Assembly: GCA_947173955.1 (NCBI GenBank)
Contig: CAMWHE010000001.1
Span: 124,001 to 188,000, forward strand
DNA from: an uncultured Bacteroidales bacterium
GTDB taxonomy: Bacteria > Bacteroidota > Bacteroidia > Bacteroidales > Muribaculaceae
DNA: 64,000 nucleotides
Reading direction: 5' to 3'
How positions within the stretch are numbered: position 1 is the first letter of the stretch; each line of letters opens with the position of its first letter. The notes beneath the pieces were generated by a model that was given only the letters and a program-made list of their open reading frames with translations, did not search any database and was not told the DNA's origin. A program made the translations under genes and the position numbers. Positions 15,962-26,029 of the stretch are shown here, one piece after another.

Positions 15962-17485
15962 TTATTCCCACTCGATTGTGGATGGCGGTTTTGAGGAGAT
16001 GTCATAGCATACGCGGTTTATGCCGCGGACATGATTGATGATGTCGTTTGACACTTTTGCAAGGAATTCGTAAGGGAGATGAGCCCAGTCGGCTGTCATG
16101 GCATCTGTCGAAGTGACGGCACGGAGTGCTACAGCTCGTTCGTAGGTGCGCTCATCACCCATGACTCCTACGCTCTGCACAGGCAGAAGGATTACGCCGG
16201 CCTGCCATACTTTGTCATACAGGCCCCAGTCGCGGAGTCCCTGTATAAAGATATGATCGGCTTCCTGAAGGATAGAAACTTTCTCACGTGTGATATCGCC
16301 GAGGATGCGGACAGCAAGTCCGGGTCCGGGGAAGGGATGGCGTTTGATAAGATGTTCAGGCATTCCGAGCTGACGACCGACGGCGCGTACTTCATCCTTG
16401 AATAGAAGACGAAGAGGCTCACAAAGCTTCAGATTCATACGCTCGGGGAGTCCGCCAACGTTGTGATGGCTCTTGATGACAGTACCGGTAATCGATAAGG
16501 ACTCGATACAGTCCGGGTAAATCGTGCCCTGGGCAAGCCATTTGACATCCTTGATCTTGTGAGCTTCAGCATCAAAGACATCGATAAAACCGGCGCCGAT
16601 TATTTTGCGCTTACGCTCGGGATCTGTCACTCCGGCGAGCTCGCTGAAGAATTTTTCGCTCGCATCCACGCCAATCACATTGAGTCCGAGACACTCGTAA
16701 TCGTTGAGCACATTCTTGAACTCATCTTTACGGAGCATACCGTGGTCAACAAATATGCAGGTGAGATTCTTACCGATAGCCTTGTTGAGAAGAACGGCCG
16801 CAACCGAAGAGTCGACACCGCCACTGAGTCCGAGCACGACCTTGTCGTTGCCAAGCTGCTCGCGGAGCTGTTTTACAGTCGATTCGATAAATGCATCAGC
16901 ATTCCAGTCCTGCTTGCCACCGCAGATATCCACAACAAAATTTTTCAGCAACTGCAGTCCACAGGTTGAGTGAAACACTTCGGGATGGAACTGCACGCCC
17001 CAGAGAGGGAGCGATTCCGACTGATAGGCAGCAATCTTTACCTTGTCGGTCGAAGCAACGATCTTGAAATCGTCCGGTATGGCCGTGATAGTGTCGCCGT
17101 GGCTCATCCATACCTGAGCACCCTCTTCGATGCCTGCCATAAGCGGACACTGATGATCAACATAGGTCAGATTGGCACGACCGTACTCGCGCGAGTTGGC
17201 CGGTTCTACATTTCCGCCTCCCTGATAGGCCATCATCTGGGCTCCGTAGCAGATCCCCAGCAACGGCAACCGACCTTTGATAGCCGACAGATCTGTCTTG
17301 AATGCTTTCTCATCATAGACTGAGAATGGAGAGCCGGAAAGAATGACGCCGATCACTGTCTGGTCTTCATGCGGAAACTTGTTATATGGTACAATCTCAC
17401 AGTACATATTCAGTTCCCTCACCCGTCGCGCAATAAGCTGGGTGGTCTGAGAACCGAAGTCAAGGATAATAATTTTTTGCTGCAT
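15962..17485 (-). CDS. guaA: GMP synthase (glutamine-hydrolysing)
   Basis: GuaA aminates XMP to GMP using glutamine and ATP. The 507-aa protein has the class I glutamine amidotransferase domain first, with nucleophile Cys in [14 protein letters not shown] and the His/Glu pair in [11 protein letters not shown], then the PP-loop ATP pyrophosphatase with [14 protein letters not shown], and the dimerisation domain ending in [12 protein letters not shown]. All catalytic parts look intact. It lies between a META-domain lipoprotein (32 bp upstream) and the duplicated lipoprotein (32 bp downstream), all on the minus strand and probably one transcript. Confidence 0.97.
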   Translation of the reverse strand: MQQKIIILDFGSQTTQLIARRVRELNMYCEIVPYNKFPHEDQTVIGVILSGSPFSVYDEKAFKTDLSAIKGRLPLLGICYGAQMMAYQGGGNVEPANSREYGRANLTYVDHQCPLMAGIEEGAQVWMSHGDTITAIPDDFKIVASTDKVKIAAYQSESLPLWGVQFHPEVFHSTCGLQLLKNFVVDICGGKQDWNADAFIESTVKQLREQLGNDKVVLGLSGGVDSSVAAVLLNKAIGKNLTCIFVDHGMLRKDEFKNVLNDYECLGLNVIGVDASEKFFSELAGVTDPERKRKIIGAGFIDVFDAEAHKIKDVKWLAQGTIYPDCIESLSITGTVIKSHHNVGGLPERMNLKLCEPLRLLFKDEVRAVGRQLGMPEHLIKRHPFPGPGLAVRILGDITREKVSILQEADHIFIQGLRDWGLYDKVWQAGVILLPVQSVGVMGDERTYERAVALRAVTSTDAMTADWAHLPYEFLAKVSNDIINHVRGINRVCYDISSKPPSTIEWE

Positions 17486-17517
17486 TACTTTAGATTGTGT
17501 TATGTTTCAATTACAAA

Positions 17518-18582
17518 TTATTCTGTTCGTGTCAGGACAACAAGCGGATTGCCACCCTCATCGCAAAGCACAGCCCGGAGGTCGCCGTCAAGATGCGCCT
17601 GCTCCACCTGTTCAAGCGCCACAAGAAGCGAAGTCTGAATGCCGACATACGGACAGTCTGACTTAGGAACACGCATTCCCTGAAACTGCACCGAGAGCTC
17701 TTTATCAGGATCCTGATATATAGATCCCGTAAAGAGGTTGCATCCGCTGTGACCGTGTACCCTTTTCTCGGGCAGATCTATCACGATCGTAGGAGCATTA
17801 TTGCGGTCAATCTTCTGACCGCGGATCTCCGCCACCTCCCACATACCATTGAGAGCTTCCATGCAATGACGGTGGAGCGTACCAATCTTTCTGTGCTGAT
17901 CATTCATCAACTCAAGGTATTCCTCCTGACGAAGTGAAGTCAGCTTAAAATATCTGGTCTGCTTTATGAGGGCGGAAAGTTCTGACGACTGGGGCATCTC
18001 GGCACAATAGTCCTGTGTAGACACGTGATTATCAAACTGCAGTCTGTCGCTTCCGGAGATGGCATAGTCGCCGTTGATATAGTTACACCCGTTGTAGGCA
18101 TAAAAGCGCTTCTTCGCCGCGTCGAAATATAGCGACGGCCGGTCATCTTCGCCGGGAACACTCTTGCCATAGGCATTGTCGAACATCCACTCGCCGTTGA
18201 GATGCTCAGAAATAGCATTATATTCGGCCTGACGGGCATTATCTGCATGGCGGGATGGTTTCGTACGGGATGACTCCGATGGAGAGTCCACGGTGGAAGA
18301 TGTTGCGATTGCCGGTGCGACAGCTGCTACAGGTTCAGCCGATGTATCGGCGTTATTCTTTTTACGATCATCAGCCTTCTTACTTTTCTTACTGAAAAAA
18401 CGCTGCATTGCGCGGCTGCTGCCCGAATCTTTCTTTGTCTCCTGAGTATTACTGCGGTCGTTCTTCCGGGTGATCGATGACGTCACCGAACTGACGCGAT
18501 CTCCTATCATATCTTTGAATGAAGCACACGAAACCATGCCACACATGGCACCGACGAGCAACATAAACTTAAAAACTCTCAT
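17518..18582 (-). CDS. Lipoprotein with two META domains
   Basis: This 354-aa probable lipoprotein has signal MRVFKFMLLVGAMCGMVSC and lipid Cys19. A basic, low-complexity stretch (about 30-110) leads to two related META/HslJ-like domains: one around GEWMFDNAYGK...AYNGCNYINGDYAIS (residues about 130-235) and one around ALNGMWEVAEIRGQ...VHGHSGCNLFTGSIYQD (about 240-354). HslJ-type domains are linked to stress and drug tolerance in other bacteria, but no mechanism is known. It is the first gene of a probable unit with guaA and diverges from chrA. Confidence 0.8.
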   Translation of the reverse strand: MRVFKFMLLVGAMCGMVSCASFKDMIGDRVSSVTSSITRKNDRSNTQETKKDSGSSRAMQRFFSKKSKKADDRKKNNADTSAEPVAAVAPAIATSSTVDSPSESSRTKPSRHADNARQAEYNAISEHLNGEWMFDNAYGKSVPGEDDRPSLYFDAAKKRFYAYNGCNYINGDYAISGSDRLQFDNHVSTQDYCAEMPQSSELSALIKQTRYFKLTSLRQEEYLELMNDQHRKIGTLHRHCMEALNGMWEVAEIRGQKIDRNNAPTIVIDLPEKRVHGHSGCNLFTGSIYQDPDKELSVQFQGMRVPKSDCPYVGIQTSLLVALEQVEQAHLDGDLRAVLCDEGGNPLVVLTRTE

Positions 18583-18602
18583 GTACTTTCACAAATTTTT
18601 CA

Positions 18603-18620
18603 CAAAAGTAACTAAATTTG
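18603..18620. promoter_or_regulatory. Divergent -7 elements, META lipoprotein and chrA
   Basis: Minus-strand TACTTTTG (18603-18610) faces the lipoprotein-guaA unit and plus-strand TAAATTTG (18613-18620) faces chrA, only 2 nt apart. Two copies of TTTCACAAA (18587 and 18598) lie beside them. No clear -33 TTTG was found for either. Confidence 0.5.
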
Positions 18621-18666
18621 CACGCTGTAGAAAATATTAAAGCGCATTTTTTTCCAACTGTAAGAA

Positions 18667-19251
18667 ATGAACATCTATATTCAGCTCCTACTGACTTTTT
18701 TCAAAATCGGAGCCTTCACGTTCGGAGGCGGCTGGGCTATGATTTCAATTATTGAGAAAGAGATCGTAGACAAACACGGGTGGCTTAAAAGGGAGGAATT
18801 TCTCGACCTTCTGGCGATAGCTCAGGCTATGCCGGGCATACTTGCCGTCAACATCTCGGTAGTTGTCGGCGACCGCCTCAAAGGCGCAAAAGGGAGTATC
18901 GCCTCGGCTATGGGTACTATCCTGCCCTCTTTCCTAATCATACTCTTCATAGCAATATTTCTCACACCCGATACGATCAAGAACAATGAGGTCATATCAT
19001 CTATATTCAAGGGAATAAGGCCGGCGGTAGTAGCTCTGATTATCGCTCCCGTGCTGACCTCGGCCAAATCAGCCGGAATTACATGGCGCACGGTCGCAAT
19101 TCCGACGGCGGTCGCCCTGCTGATATTCTCAGGATGGCCTGTAGTATCAAATCCGATAATCTACATCATTCTCGGAGGTTTGACGGGCTATATCATCTAT
19201 ACACGAAAGGCGGCTACCGAAGCCCGCAAAAGAAAGGAGAGCGGCTTATGA
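18667..19251 (+). CDS. chrA: Chromate transporter family protein, first half
   Basis: This 194-aa membrane protein of the CHR family has the family signature FFKIGAFTFGGGWAMISIIE near residue 10 and the second half-motif LLAIAQAMPGILAVNISVVVGDR. About five or six hydrophobic helices follow. Full-length ChrA has two such halves in one chain, while short CHR proteins work as pairs; here the partner is the next gene, overlapping by ATGA. Chromate export is shown only for some members, so the natural ion may differ. folC follows. Confidence 0.88.
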   Translation: MNIYIQLLLTFFKIGAFTFGGGWAMISIIEKEIVDKHGWLKREEFLDLLAIAQAMPGILAVNISVVVGDRLKGAKGSIASAMGTILPSFLIILFIAIFLTPDTIKNNEVISSIFKGIRPAVVALIIAPVLTSAKSAGITWRTVAIPTAVALLIFSGWPVVSNPIIYIILGGLTGYIIYTRKAATEARKRKESGL

Positions 19252-19841
19252 TGGTCTACCTGCAACTGCTATGGAGCTATATCAAGATCGGCCTCTTCGG
19301 CTTCGGAGGCGGCTACGCCATGCTCTCACTGATCGAAAGCGAAATCGTCAAGCATGGCGATACACCCTGGTGGGGCATCTCGGAGGTAACTTTCACAGAT
19401 ATTGTCGCTATCTCTCAGATGACACCCGGCCCTATCGGAATTAATTCAGCCACATACATCGGCTATGTCGTACCTACCCAGGCGGAACACAGCGGAGTAA
19501 TCTTCGGCATCCTCGGCTCACTGTTGTGTACCTTTGCGGTCGTGCTTCCCCCGTTTCTACTTGTAATGTATACCAGCCACTTCATCAGCCGGCATAAAGA
19601 CAGTCCGGCTATCAAAGGCATATTCGCCGGACTCCGCCCCGTGGTCGTAGGGCTCATAGCATCAGCGGCGCTCCTGCTGATGAATGGTGACAACTTCGGC
19701 ACAACGCCTACAGAACTGACTGTCAGCATAGCGCTCTGTCTGGCTGCGTTCCTGACAGTCAGATTTACAAAAATACATCCCATTGCCGTCATAGCCGCTT
19801 CCGGTCTGGCGGGCTTCATCACATACTATCTCATTCTCTGA
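19248..19841 (+). CDS. chrA: Chromate transporter family protein, second half
   Basis: This partner short CHR protein has 197 aa from the ATG that overlaps the preceding stop; the track start at 19083 lies deep inside the first chrA. It repeats the family motifs in a diverged form: WSYIKIGLFGFGGGYAMLSLIE and IVAISQMTPGPIGINSATYIG. The two halves probably form one antiparallel transporter in the inner membrane. Translation is coupled by the 4-bp overlap, and folC begins 2 bp after the stop, so the three genes are likely one transcript. Confidence 0.87.
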   Translation: MMVYLQLLWSYIKIGLFGFGGGYAMLSLIESEIVKHGDTPWWGISEVTFTDIVAISQMTPGPIGINSATYIGYVVPTQAEHSGVIFGILGSLLCTFAVVLPPFLLVMYTSHFISRHKDSPAIKGIFAGLRPVVVGLIASAALLLMNGDNFGTTPTELTVSIALCLAAFLTVRFTKIHPIAVIAASGLAGFITYYLIL

Positions 19842-19843
19842 CT

Positions 19844-21112
19844 ATGTCAAAATACGACGACGCTATACAATATCTCTACAACGCCACACCTCAGTTTCAA
19901 AAAATCGGAGCGGCCGCATATAAACCCGGGCTCGGTAACGCTATTGCCCTCGACAAGGCCTTTGGCCGTCCGCACACGCATTTCCCCTCGATACACATTG
20001 CCGGGACGAACGGCAAGGGTTCGACAGCCAGCACCATTGCAGCCATGCTGCAGAGCGCCGGTTATAAAACAGGTCTTTACACTTCACCACACCTCGTCGA
20101 CTTCCGCGAACGCATCCGCATCAATGGCGAGATGATCTCACATAAAGGTGTCACCGATTTTGTCGACCGATACCGCAGCCTTGACCTCGACTGCCAGCCA
20201 TCATTTTTCGAGCTGACCACGATCATGGCTTTCGACTGGTTCGCGGCCAACAAAGTTGATGTGGCGGTCATAGAGACAGGTCTTGGCGGCCGGCTTGACA
20301 CTACCAATATCATCTCCCCCATCCTCTCTGTTATAACCAACATCTCGATCGACCATATAGCCCAGCTCGGCAACTCTGAAGAATCCATAGCTCGAGAAAA
20401 GGCCGGCATCATAAAGCAGGGTGTTCCGGTCGTAATAGGTGAAGCCGAAGGAGAGATAGCCGCTTTATTCCGCAAAAAGGCTGAAGAAGAGAATTCTCCG
20501 ATATATTTCGCCAAGGAGGCCGGACTATGGAGCGCGGTGGCATACACTCCTGAAGCCAATATCTACCACAATACCCCATACGGCACTCTTGAGGGGACGC
20601 TGACAGGAGTATGCCAGACCCGGAATGCCGCCACGATACTTACCTCAATCGCTCTGCTGCAGAATAGATTTATAATTACTGACGAATCGGTGCGCAGAGG
20701 TTTTCGCGATGTCACCCGTCTGACCGGTCTGACCGGCCGCTGGAGCGTACTGAAAACCGAACCGCTGACTGTATGTGATACAGGCCACAATGTCGGGGGA
20801 TGGCAATACACATCGGGCAGGCTTGAGCAGATGCCACGACCTCTGAGTATGATAATCGGCTTTGTCAACGACAAAGATGTGGACAACATTCTTACCATGA
20901 TGCCTAAAGACGCTTTTTACTATTTCACGCAGGCATCTATTCCCCGCGCCATGAGCGCCGGAGAAGTTGCATCCAAAGCAGCACGTCACGGACTTAACGG
21001 AACGATAGTGACAGGCGTAAGAGAAGCAATGGCCGAAGCGCTTAAAGCTACTCCGGCCACAGGATCTATATTCATAGGCGGCAGCACTTTTGTCGTGGCT
21101 GACGCGCTTTAA
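19844..21112 (+). CDS. folC: Dihydrofolate/folylpolyglutamate synthase
   Basis: FolC adds L-glutamate to dihydropteroate and then further glutamates to reduced folates, using ATP. The 422-aa protein shows the Mur-ligase-type P-loop IAGTNGKGSTASTIAAML, the folate loop YTSPHLVDFRERIRING, the ETGLGGRLDTTN motif and NISIDHIAQLGNS. The glutamate-binding C-terminal domain ends in IFIGGSTFVVADAL. Length and motif order are normal. It lies directly after the chrA pair with no functional link in sight, and converges on ridA with 9 bp between. Confidence 0.95.
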   Translation: MSKYDDAIQYLYNATPQFQKIGAAAYKPGLGNAIALDKAFGRPHTHFPSIHIAGTNGKGSTASTIAAMLQSAGYKTGLYTSPHLVDFRERIRINGEMISHKGVTDFVDRYRSLDLDCQPSFFELTTIMAFDWFAANKVDVAVIETGLGGRLDTTNIISPILSVITNISIDHIAQLGNSEESIAREKAGIIKQGVPVVIGEAEGEIAALFRKKAEEENSPIYFAKEAGLWSAVAYTPEANIYHNTPYGTLEGTLTGVCQTRNAATILTSIALLQNRFIITDESVRRGFRDVTRLTGLTGRWSVLKTEPLTVCDTGHNVGGWQYTSGRLEQMPRPLSMIIGFVNDKDVDNILTMMPKDAFYYFTQASIPRAMSAGEVASKAARHGLNGTIVTGVREAMAEALKATPATGSIFIGGSTFVVADAL

Positions 21113-21121
21113 TTTTAGGAC

Positions 21122-21496
21122 TTAACGTGTGGCGATGACTTCAATTTCCACAAGCACCTGCTTGGGAAGCTCCTTGACTGCCACTGCAGAGCGTGCGGGG
21201 AACGGGGCGGTGAATTTTTCGGCATAGACGGCATTCATGGCTGCAAAGTCATTCATGTCGGCAAGGAATACCGTAGTCTTCACTACATTGGCAAGTGTAA
21301 GACCAACTTCTGCCAGAATTGCTGTAAGATTGGCGATCGACTGGGCTGTCTGAGCCTGAATACCTTCGGGGATTGTTCCATCAGCAGGATTTACGGGGAT
21401 CTGACCCGAAACGAATACGAATGCACCGGCATCTATTGCCTGGCTGTAAGGTCCGATTGCTCCGGGAGCATTAGTTGTTGCGATAGGCTGTTTCAT
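21122..21496 (-). CDS. ridA: RidA-family 2-iminobutanoate/2-iminopropanoate deaminase
   Basis: RidA speeds hydrolysis of reactive enamines and imines released by PLP enzymes such as threonine dehydratase, protecting the cell from 2-aminoacrylate. The 124-aa protein has the family pattern: TNAPGAIGPYSQAIDAGAFV near residue 9, SGQIPVNP and the C-terminal arginine region FPARSAVAVKELPKQVLVEI with the catalytic Arg. It is a small trimeric cytosolic protein. It follows ribBA by 44 bp and may be the last gene of the lptF/G-ribBA-ridA transcript. Confidence 0.93.
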   Translation of the reverse strand: MKQPIATTNAPGAIGPYSQAIDAGAFVFVSGQIPVNPADGTIPEGIQAQTAQSIANLTAILAEVGLTLANVVKTTVFLADMNDFAAMNAVYAEKFTAPFPARSAVAVKELPKQVLVEIEVIATR

Positions 21497-21540
21497 GTTT
21501 ATGATTTTGAATTGGTTAATATAAGCAGATTAAACAAGTA

Positions 21541-22758
21541 TCAGTCAACACGGTCAAGATGATGCCCCATACGATCCTTCTTCGTATGCATATAGAATTT
21601 GTTGTATTTGTTGGGATCAACTTCGATAGGCACATTCTCAGTCACTGACAGACCATAGCCTTCAAGACCGATTCTCTTCACAGGGTTATTCGTCATAAGA
21701 CGCATTTCACGGACACCGAGCATGTTGAGAATCTGCGCTCCTACACCGTAGTCGCGTTCGTCGGCCTTATGGCCGAGATGAATGTTTGCATCGACCGTGT
21801 CAAGGCCTTCCTCCTGAAGTTTGTAAGCCTTGATCTTGTCCATAAGGCCTATGCCGCGGCCTTCCTGATTAAGATATAGCACAACTCCGCGTCCCTCCTT
21901 CTCGATCATGCGGAGCGCCTTGTGGAGCTGCTCGCCGCAGTCGCAGCGCTTCGATCCGAAGATATCTCCGGTAGCGCATGATGAGTGAACTCTGACAAGA
22001 ACCGGCTCGGGGGTAGTGATATCGCCCTTGATGATAGCGATATGCTCCAGACCGCTTTTCTTTTCACGGAAGGGTATCAGATGGAAATGTCCGTACTCGG
22101 TAGGCATATCAACCTCGACACCTCGCTCAACGAGACTTTCCTTTTTTATTCTGTAATTGATAAGGTCACTGATAGTGATCAGTTTCATACCCCATTCGTC
22201 GGCCTTCTCGCGGAGCTGTGGAAGTCGCGCCATTGTGCCGTCCTCATTCATAATCTCAATGAGAGCGGCGGCAGGCTCAAGACCCGCCAGCCTGACAAGG
22301 TCAATAGCGGCCTCGGTATGCCCGGCACGCTTCAGGACACCGAGCTCCTGGGCATACAGCGGATTGATATGGCCGGGACGTCCGAATGTCTCCGGCGTAG
22401 ACTTTGGGTCGGCAAGCGCACGGATCGTGGCGCATCGGTCGTGAGCCGAAACACCCGTCGTACATCCTTCAATCTTATCGACCGTCACTGTGAACGGCGT
22501 TCCTAAAATAGACGTATTGTCAGCTACCTGCGGCTCAAGCTTAAGCTCACGGGCTCGCTCCTTGGTAATAGGCGCACACAGCACTCCTCTGCCCTGATGG
22601 AGCATAAAGTTGACCTGCTCGGGAGTAATAGTCTGGGCGGCTACGATCAGATCGCCTTCATTTTCGCGGTCCTCATTGTCGACCACGATTATCATCTTGC
22701 CTTCGCTGAGATCGCGAATGGCCTCTTCTACGCTATCAATCTTGATTTTTTGAGTCAT
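21541..22758 (-). CDS. ribBA: Bifunctional DHBP synthase / GTP cyclohydrolase II
   Basis: RibBA supplies both precursors of riboflavin. The N-terminal half makes 3,4-dihydroxy-2-butanone 4-phosphate from ribulose 5-phosphate ([39 protein letters not shown]), and the C-terminal half opens GTP ([20 protein letters not shown] with the zinc cysteines; [12 protein letters not shown]). The start is taken at [10 protein letters not shown] (405 aa), overlapping the permease gene by 23 bp; upstream in-frame ATGs are possible. No FMN riboswitch is present, because the upstream DNA is coding. Confidence 0.95.
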   Translation of the reverse strand: MTQKIKIDSVEEAIRDLSEGKMIIVVDNEDRENEGDLIVAAQTITPEQVNFMLHQGRGVLCAPITKERARELKLEPQVADNTSILGTPFTVTVDKIEGCTTGVSAHDRCATIRALADPKSTPETFGRPGHINPLYAQELGVLKRAGHTEAAIDLVRLAGLEPAAALIEIMNEDGTMARLPQLREKADEWGMKLITISDLINYRIKKESLVERGVEVDMPTEYGHFHLIPFREKKSGLEHIAIIKGDITTPEPVLVRVHSSCATGDIFGSKRCDCGEQLHKALRMIEKEGRGVVLYLNQEGRGIGLMDKIKAYKLQEEGLDTVDANIHLGHKADERDYGVGAQILNMLGVREMRLMTNNPVKRIGLEGYGLSVTENVPIEVDPNKYNKFYMHTKKDRMGHHLDRVD

Positions 22759-24595
22759 AATCATTGTCATTTGCCGGTTCATGGCTGTCGGAGGCGGCAG
22801 TCATCTCCTTATTCAACAAATAAAAGAGCTGTCCGTTCACATTTCGTATCTGTGCTATATTGGATGCTTTGATTTCAAAGGGATACATATTAATGGCCTT
22901 GATTACCTGTCCGTCGCGTGTATTGGACAGATACTCAATGATCTTATTCATATCATCACGCAGCTTCCTGATGTCAGGGTTGAAATATCCTCTTACGAAA
23001 GCTACAAGTTTGTTCTTGCCAAGCCGGCGGGACAGCTCGTCGAGCTTTCCGTCAAAGTCACTGACAAGTGTATATACTTCCGGAACATTCACATCGTCCA
23101 TGACTATCTCCTTGAGCACCAGTTCACGCTTGCGCCGACCTGTCAGTCTGGCAAAGAAGTTTTTATAGGCGTCAAAATTGAATACACCGGAGTCATTTAC
23201 AGCCTTATATGTAAAGAATATTCCTAGAGGAAAGAGCACCATTGAACTGAGCCAGATACCTTCCCAGACCACCATCTTGTCATCGCGAGCCATTTTGTAG
23301 CCGGAATTATCAATGATATAATAGACGATAAAGAGGAATACCGAGATGACAAGCGGCGTGCCAAGTCCACCTTTTCTGATGATAGCGCCGAGGGGAGCGC
23401 CTATAAAGAAGAATATGATGCAGGCGAACGAAAGTGTAAACTTCTTGTGCATCTCGATCTGATGCATGCGTATCGTCTTGCGGTCATCGTTCATCGAATA
23501 GCTACGGAACTCATAGTCCTGCTTAAGTCGCTGCACCTTGGTAATGGCATTGTTGACAAATGATTTGCGTATCGAGTTAGTGCGGGCGCTGAAGAGTGAG
23601 TCAAGCGGAATCGGCTCGGTAAGCTCGACAGGTTGCTGTATCTCGTCGACCCATATCGTATCACGATAGACACGATGTGTGTGGGGGATATTGAGGTAAC
23701 TTGTCTCGACAAGCGTCTTGGCATAAATATTGCCGATGCTGTCTACACGCGACTCTACCGAATCTATCGTGGCGCTGAGCTCACTGATATTCTTACCGAT
23801 ATACTGATTGCGCATATTTCCCTCGTCGATACGGTTGAAATTGTTGTCGAAAGCAATCAGGATATCCTTTTGAGAAAAAGTCTCGCGCCTGTAGGGCTGA
23901 TTGGCCGAGCGGCCGGCCGAATTGCCCTCGCGCAGATTTTCAAACTGTTCGCCGTCATACAGGCTCAGCAACATGTGGGTCTTCGCCTCCGTCACACTCA
24001 GCCGGCCGCTGTCGGCCAAGATGATACGTGCATTGTCGAAACCCCGCGAGATATCATAGATGGTCATGTCGTAGAGCGTACCGGTCTCACGGTCTTTATG
24101 CTCCACAAAGAGATTGACTCCCGGTATCTGGTCGTAGAAAACCCCTTCGGGAATCTCGACCTCAGGCGATTTCTGACGCATGGAATACAGTAGTGTCCAC
24201 ATCTTGGTCTGTGCGACCGGAAGCACATTGTTCTGAAAAAAGAAAGCTCCGACTGCGATGAAGCACATCAGGATCGTCAGCGGCTTCATTGTCTTAAGGA
24301 GCGATACGCCCCCGGCCTTCATTGCCGTCAGCTCAAAACGCTCGCCCAGATTGCCGAATGTCATCAGCGACGCAAGCAATATAGCGAGCGGAAGCGCCAT
24401 CGGAACCATAGTCAGAGCCGCATAGAAAAACAGCTCGCCGATGACGTCAAACCCGAGTCCCTTGCCTACGAGATCGTCGATGTAACGCCACAGAAACTGC
24501 ATCAGCACGATAAACAGACAGATAAAAAACGTCATGATCAGAACCGGGACGAAGCTCTGAAGCATAAAAAGGTATAGACGCTTTATTCTGAACAT
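22736..24595 (-). CDS. LptF/LptG-family lipopolysaccharide export permease
   Basis: This is a 619-aa permease of the YjgP/YjgQ family. With LptB it forms the inner-membrane ABC machine that pulls LPS out of the membrane and pushes it onto the periplasmic bridge. Three N-terminal helices include [20 protein letters not shown] and [20 protein letters not shown], followed by the conserved cytoplasmic coupling helix [15 protein letters not shown] long periplasmic jellyroll region (about 120-380) and three more helices follow, then an unusual soluble C-terminal tail of about 140 residues. lptB is 8 kb away. It has a full-consensus promoter and is cotranscribed with ribBA. Confidence 0.9.
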   Translation of the reverse strand: MFRIKRLYLFMLQSFVPVLIMTFFICLFIVLMQFLWRYIDDLVGKGLGFDVIGELFFYAALTMVPMALPLAILLASLMTFGNLGERFELTAMKAGGVSLLKTMKPLTILMCFIAVGAFFFQNNVLPVAQTKMWTLLYSMRQKSPEVEIPEGVFYDQIPGVNLFVEHKDRETGTLYDMTIYDISRGFDNARIILADSGRLSVTEAKTHMLLSLYDGEQFENLREGNSAGRSANQPYRRETFSQKDILIAFDNNFNRIDEGNMRNQYIGKNISELSATIDSVESRVDSIGNIYAKTLVETSYLNIPHTHRVYRDTIWVDEIQQPVELTEPIPLDSLFSARTNSIRKSFVNNAITKVQRLKQDYEFRSYSMNDDRKTIRMHQIEMHKKFTLSFACIIFFFIGAPLGAIIRKGGLGTPLVISVFLFIVYYIIDNSGYKMARDDKMVVWEGIWLSSMVLFPLGIFFTYKAVNDSGVFNFDAYKNFFARLTGRRKRELVLKEIVMDDVNVPEVYTLVSDFDGKLDELSRRLGKNKLVAFVRGYFNPDIRKLRDDMNKIIEYLSNTRDGQVIKAINMYPFEIKASNIAQIRNVNGQLFYLLNKEMTAASDSHEPANDNDYDSKNQD

Positions 24596-24618
24596 TTATA
24601 ATGCCGTAATTTCAGATA

Positions 24619-24649
24619 CAAAGGTAACCTTTAGTTTGCAATCTACAAA
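24619..24649 (-). promoter_or_regulatory. Promoter of the LptF/G-ribBA unit
   Basis: On the minus strand TTTG (24649-24646) and TACCTTTG (24626-24619) are 19 nt apart, an exact consensus match. The start codon lies 23 nt downstream. Confidence 0.8.
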
Positions 24650-24696
24650 ATATCAGCTGCAGTCACTGTTGGCCGTAAAAGTTTTCCCGTATAAAA

Positions 24697-24727
24697 TTTG
24701 ATATCTGACAGGGCATTGCTAATTTTG
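24697..24727 (+). promoter_or_regulatory. Promoter of mltG
   Basis: TTTG (24697-24700) and TAATTTTG (24720-24727) are separated by 19 nt. The ATG of mltG begins 21 nt later. Confidence 0.8.
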
Positions 24728-24748
24728 TAGTAGTCAAACTTTCGAAAG

Positions 24749-25759
24749 ATGAAGAAACTGTTTATCATAATTCCCCTGCTGCTTCTTGTAGCCGGAGGCA
24801 TCGCGGGCTATTCAGTTTACCGCTACGTCCGTATGCCCTATGACGGACCGACTAAACGCATCTACATATCCCGTGGTACAAGCGAAGACCGGATTTACTC
24901 CATCCTTGCCGACAGTCTCGGCGGCGATTTCGCCGGCCATGTGATGAAGATATGGGACTATAAGAAAGGGGATCCCGCAAAAGCCTGCGGATCATTCGTA
25001 ATCAGTCCCGGCGAGACCGCCATGGGAGTAGCCTCACGCCTGAGGTCAGGCAGTCAGAATCCCGTCAGAGTGGTATTAGCCGGACATAGAACATTCGATG
25101 AGCTAGTAGGTCAACTCTCATCTCAACTTGATTTTACACCTGAGGAATTTACTGCCGTCTGCGATTCCATACTCCCCACAAAGGGTTTTAACACCAATAC
25201 ATATCCGGCTGCAATCCTGCCTGACACATACGAATTCTACTGGAATGTCAGTCCGCAGAAAGCCCTCGAACGTCTCCTCGGCTACCGCTATGATTTCTGG
25301 AATGAAACCCGCAGGGCTAAAGCCGGGAAACTCGGCCTGACACCTGTCGAGGTAGCTACCCTCGCTTCGATTGTAGAGGAAGAGACCGCTCAGACCAATG
25401 AACGCCCTACAGTGGCGCGGCTATATCTCAATCGTCTGGCACGGGGTATGAAGCTTCAGGCAGACCCGACTGTCAAATATGCCGTAGGGGATCCTACGTT
25501 GCGCCGCATACTCAACAAACACCTGCAGACACCTTCTCCCTATAATACATATCTTGTAGCCGGACTCCCTCCCGGGCCTATCCGCGTTCCGGAAAAGTCG
25601 ACTCTCGATGCCGTGCTGAACGCGCCGGAACACAACTACTTGTATATGTGCGCAAAGGAGGACTTTTCGGGTACACACAATTTCGCACGTGACCTTGCTA
25701 CGCATAATGCCAACGCACGTCGCTATCAGGCAGCACTTAACCGTTTAAACATCAAATAA
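24749..25759 (+). CDS. mltG: Endolytic murein transglycosylase MltG
   Basis: MltG is an inner-membrane lytic transglycosylase that cuts nascent glycan strands and sets their length. The 336-aa protein has one N-terminal membrane helix (IIIPLLLLVAGGIAGYSVY), a LysM-like region, and the YceG catalytic domain with the active Glu in ASIVEEETAQTNERPTVA, then KLQADPTVKYAVGD and YNTYLVAGLPPGPI. It follows a full-consensus promoter divergent from the LPS permease unit. A DUF2007 gene lies 8 bp downstream. Confidence 0.94.
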   Translation: MKKLFIIIPLLLLVAGGIAGYSVYRYVRMPYDGPTKRIYISRGTSEDRIYSILADSLGGDFAGHVMKIWDYKKGDPAKACGSFVISPGETAMGVASRLRSGSQNPVRVVLAGHRTFDELVGQLSSQLDFTPEEFTAVCDSILPTKGFNTNTYPAAILPDTYEFYWNVSPQKALERLLGYRYDFWNETRRAKAGKLGLTPVEVATLASIVEEETAQTNERPTVARLYLNRLARGMKLQADPTVKYAVGDPTLRRILNKHLQTPSPYNTYLVAGLPPGPIRVPEKSTLDAVLNAPEHNYLYMCAKEDFSGTHNFARDLATHNANARRYQAALNRLNIK

Positions 25760-25767
25760 ATTACGCC

Positions 25768-26001
25768 ATGAAACCGTCATCCACAAGCGGTTGGGTCATA
25801 ATCGGTGAATTTGACACCCTACCCGACGCAACGATAATCGCCGGAGCTATCGAGAATGAAGGAATACCGACCTCCATCCTCAACTCATCGCTCCAGTCGA
25901 CACTTCCTCTCACATTCACATGGGCACCCGTACAGCTACTCGTCCCTGAGGCAATGGCGGAGGCCGCCATAGAGTCAGTGCCTGAGGAAAACAGAGTATA
26001 A
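25768..26001 (+). CDS. DUF2007-type small protein
   Basis: This is a 77-aa protein of the DUF2007 or putative signal-transducing type, with a ferredoxin-like alpha/beta core: WVIIGEFDTLPDATIIAGAIENEGIP, then a second strand pair ending WAPVQLLVPEAMAEAAIE. Members are small PII-like folds of unknown ligand, often next to cell wall or lipid genes. It sits 8 bp after mltG and is probably cotranscribed with it. Confidence 0.75.
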   Translation: MKPSSTSGWVIIGEFDTLPDATIIAGAIENEGIPTSILNSSLQSTLPLTFTWAPVQLLVPEAMAEAAIESVPEENRV

Positions 26002-26029
26002 TCAAAGTATAATTATCAACTATTTTATT

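Noticed and set aside
18587-18606. TTTCACAAA direct repeat as an operator near chrA
   Set aside because: One copy is part of the -7 region and the other is a simple AT-rich echo; too weak to claim as a site.
22759-22782. FMN riboswitch ahead of ribBA
   Set aside because: The upstream DNA is the coding end of the permease gene and shows none of the conserved FMN-riboswitch segments.
23633-24193. 186-aa plus-strand ORF
   Set aside because: Antisense to the LptF/G permease gene; its sequence mirrors the periplasmic domain codons and shows no family.
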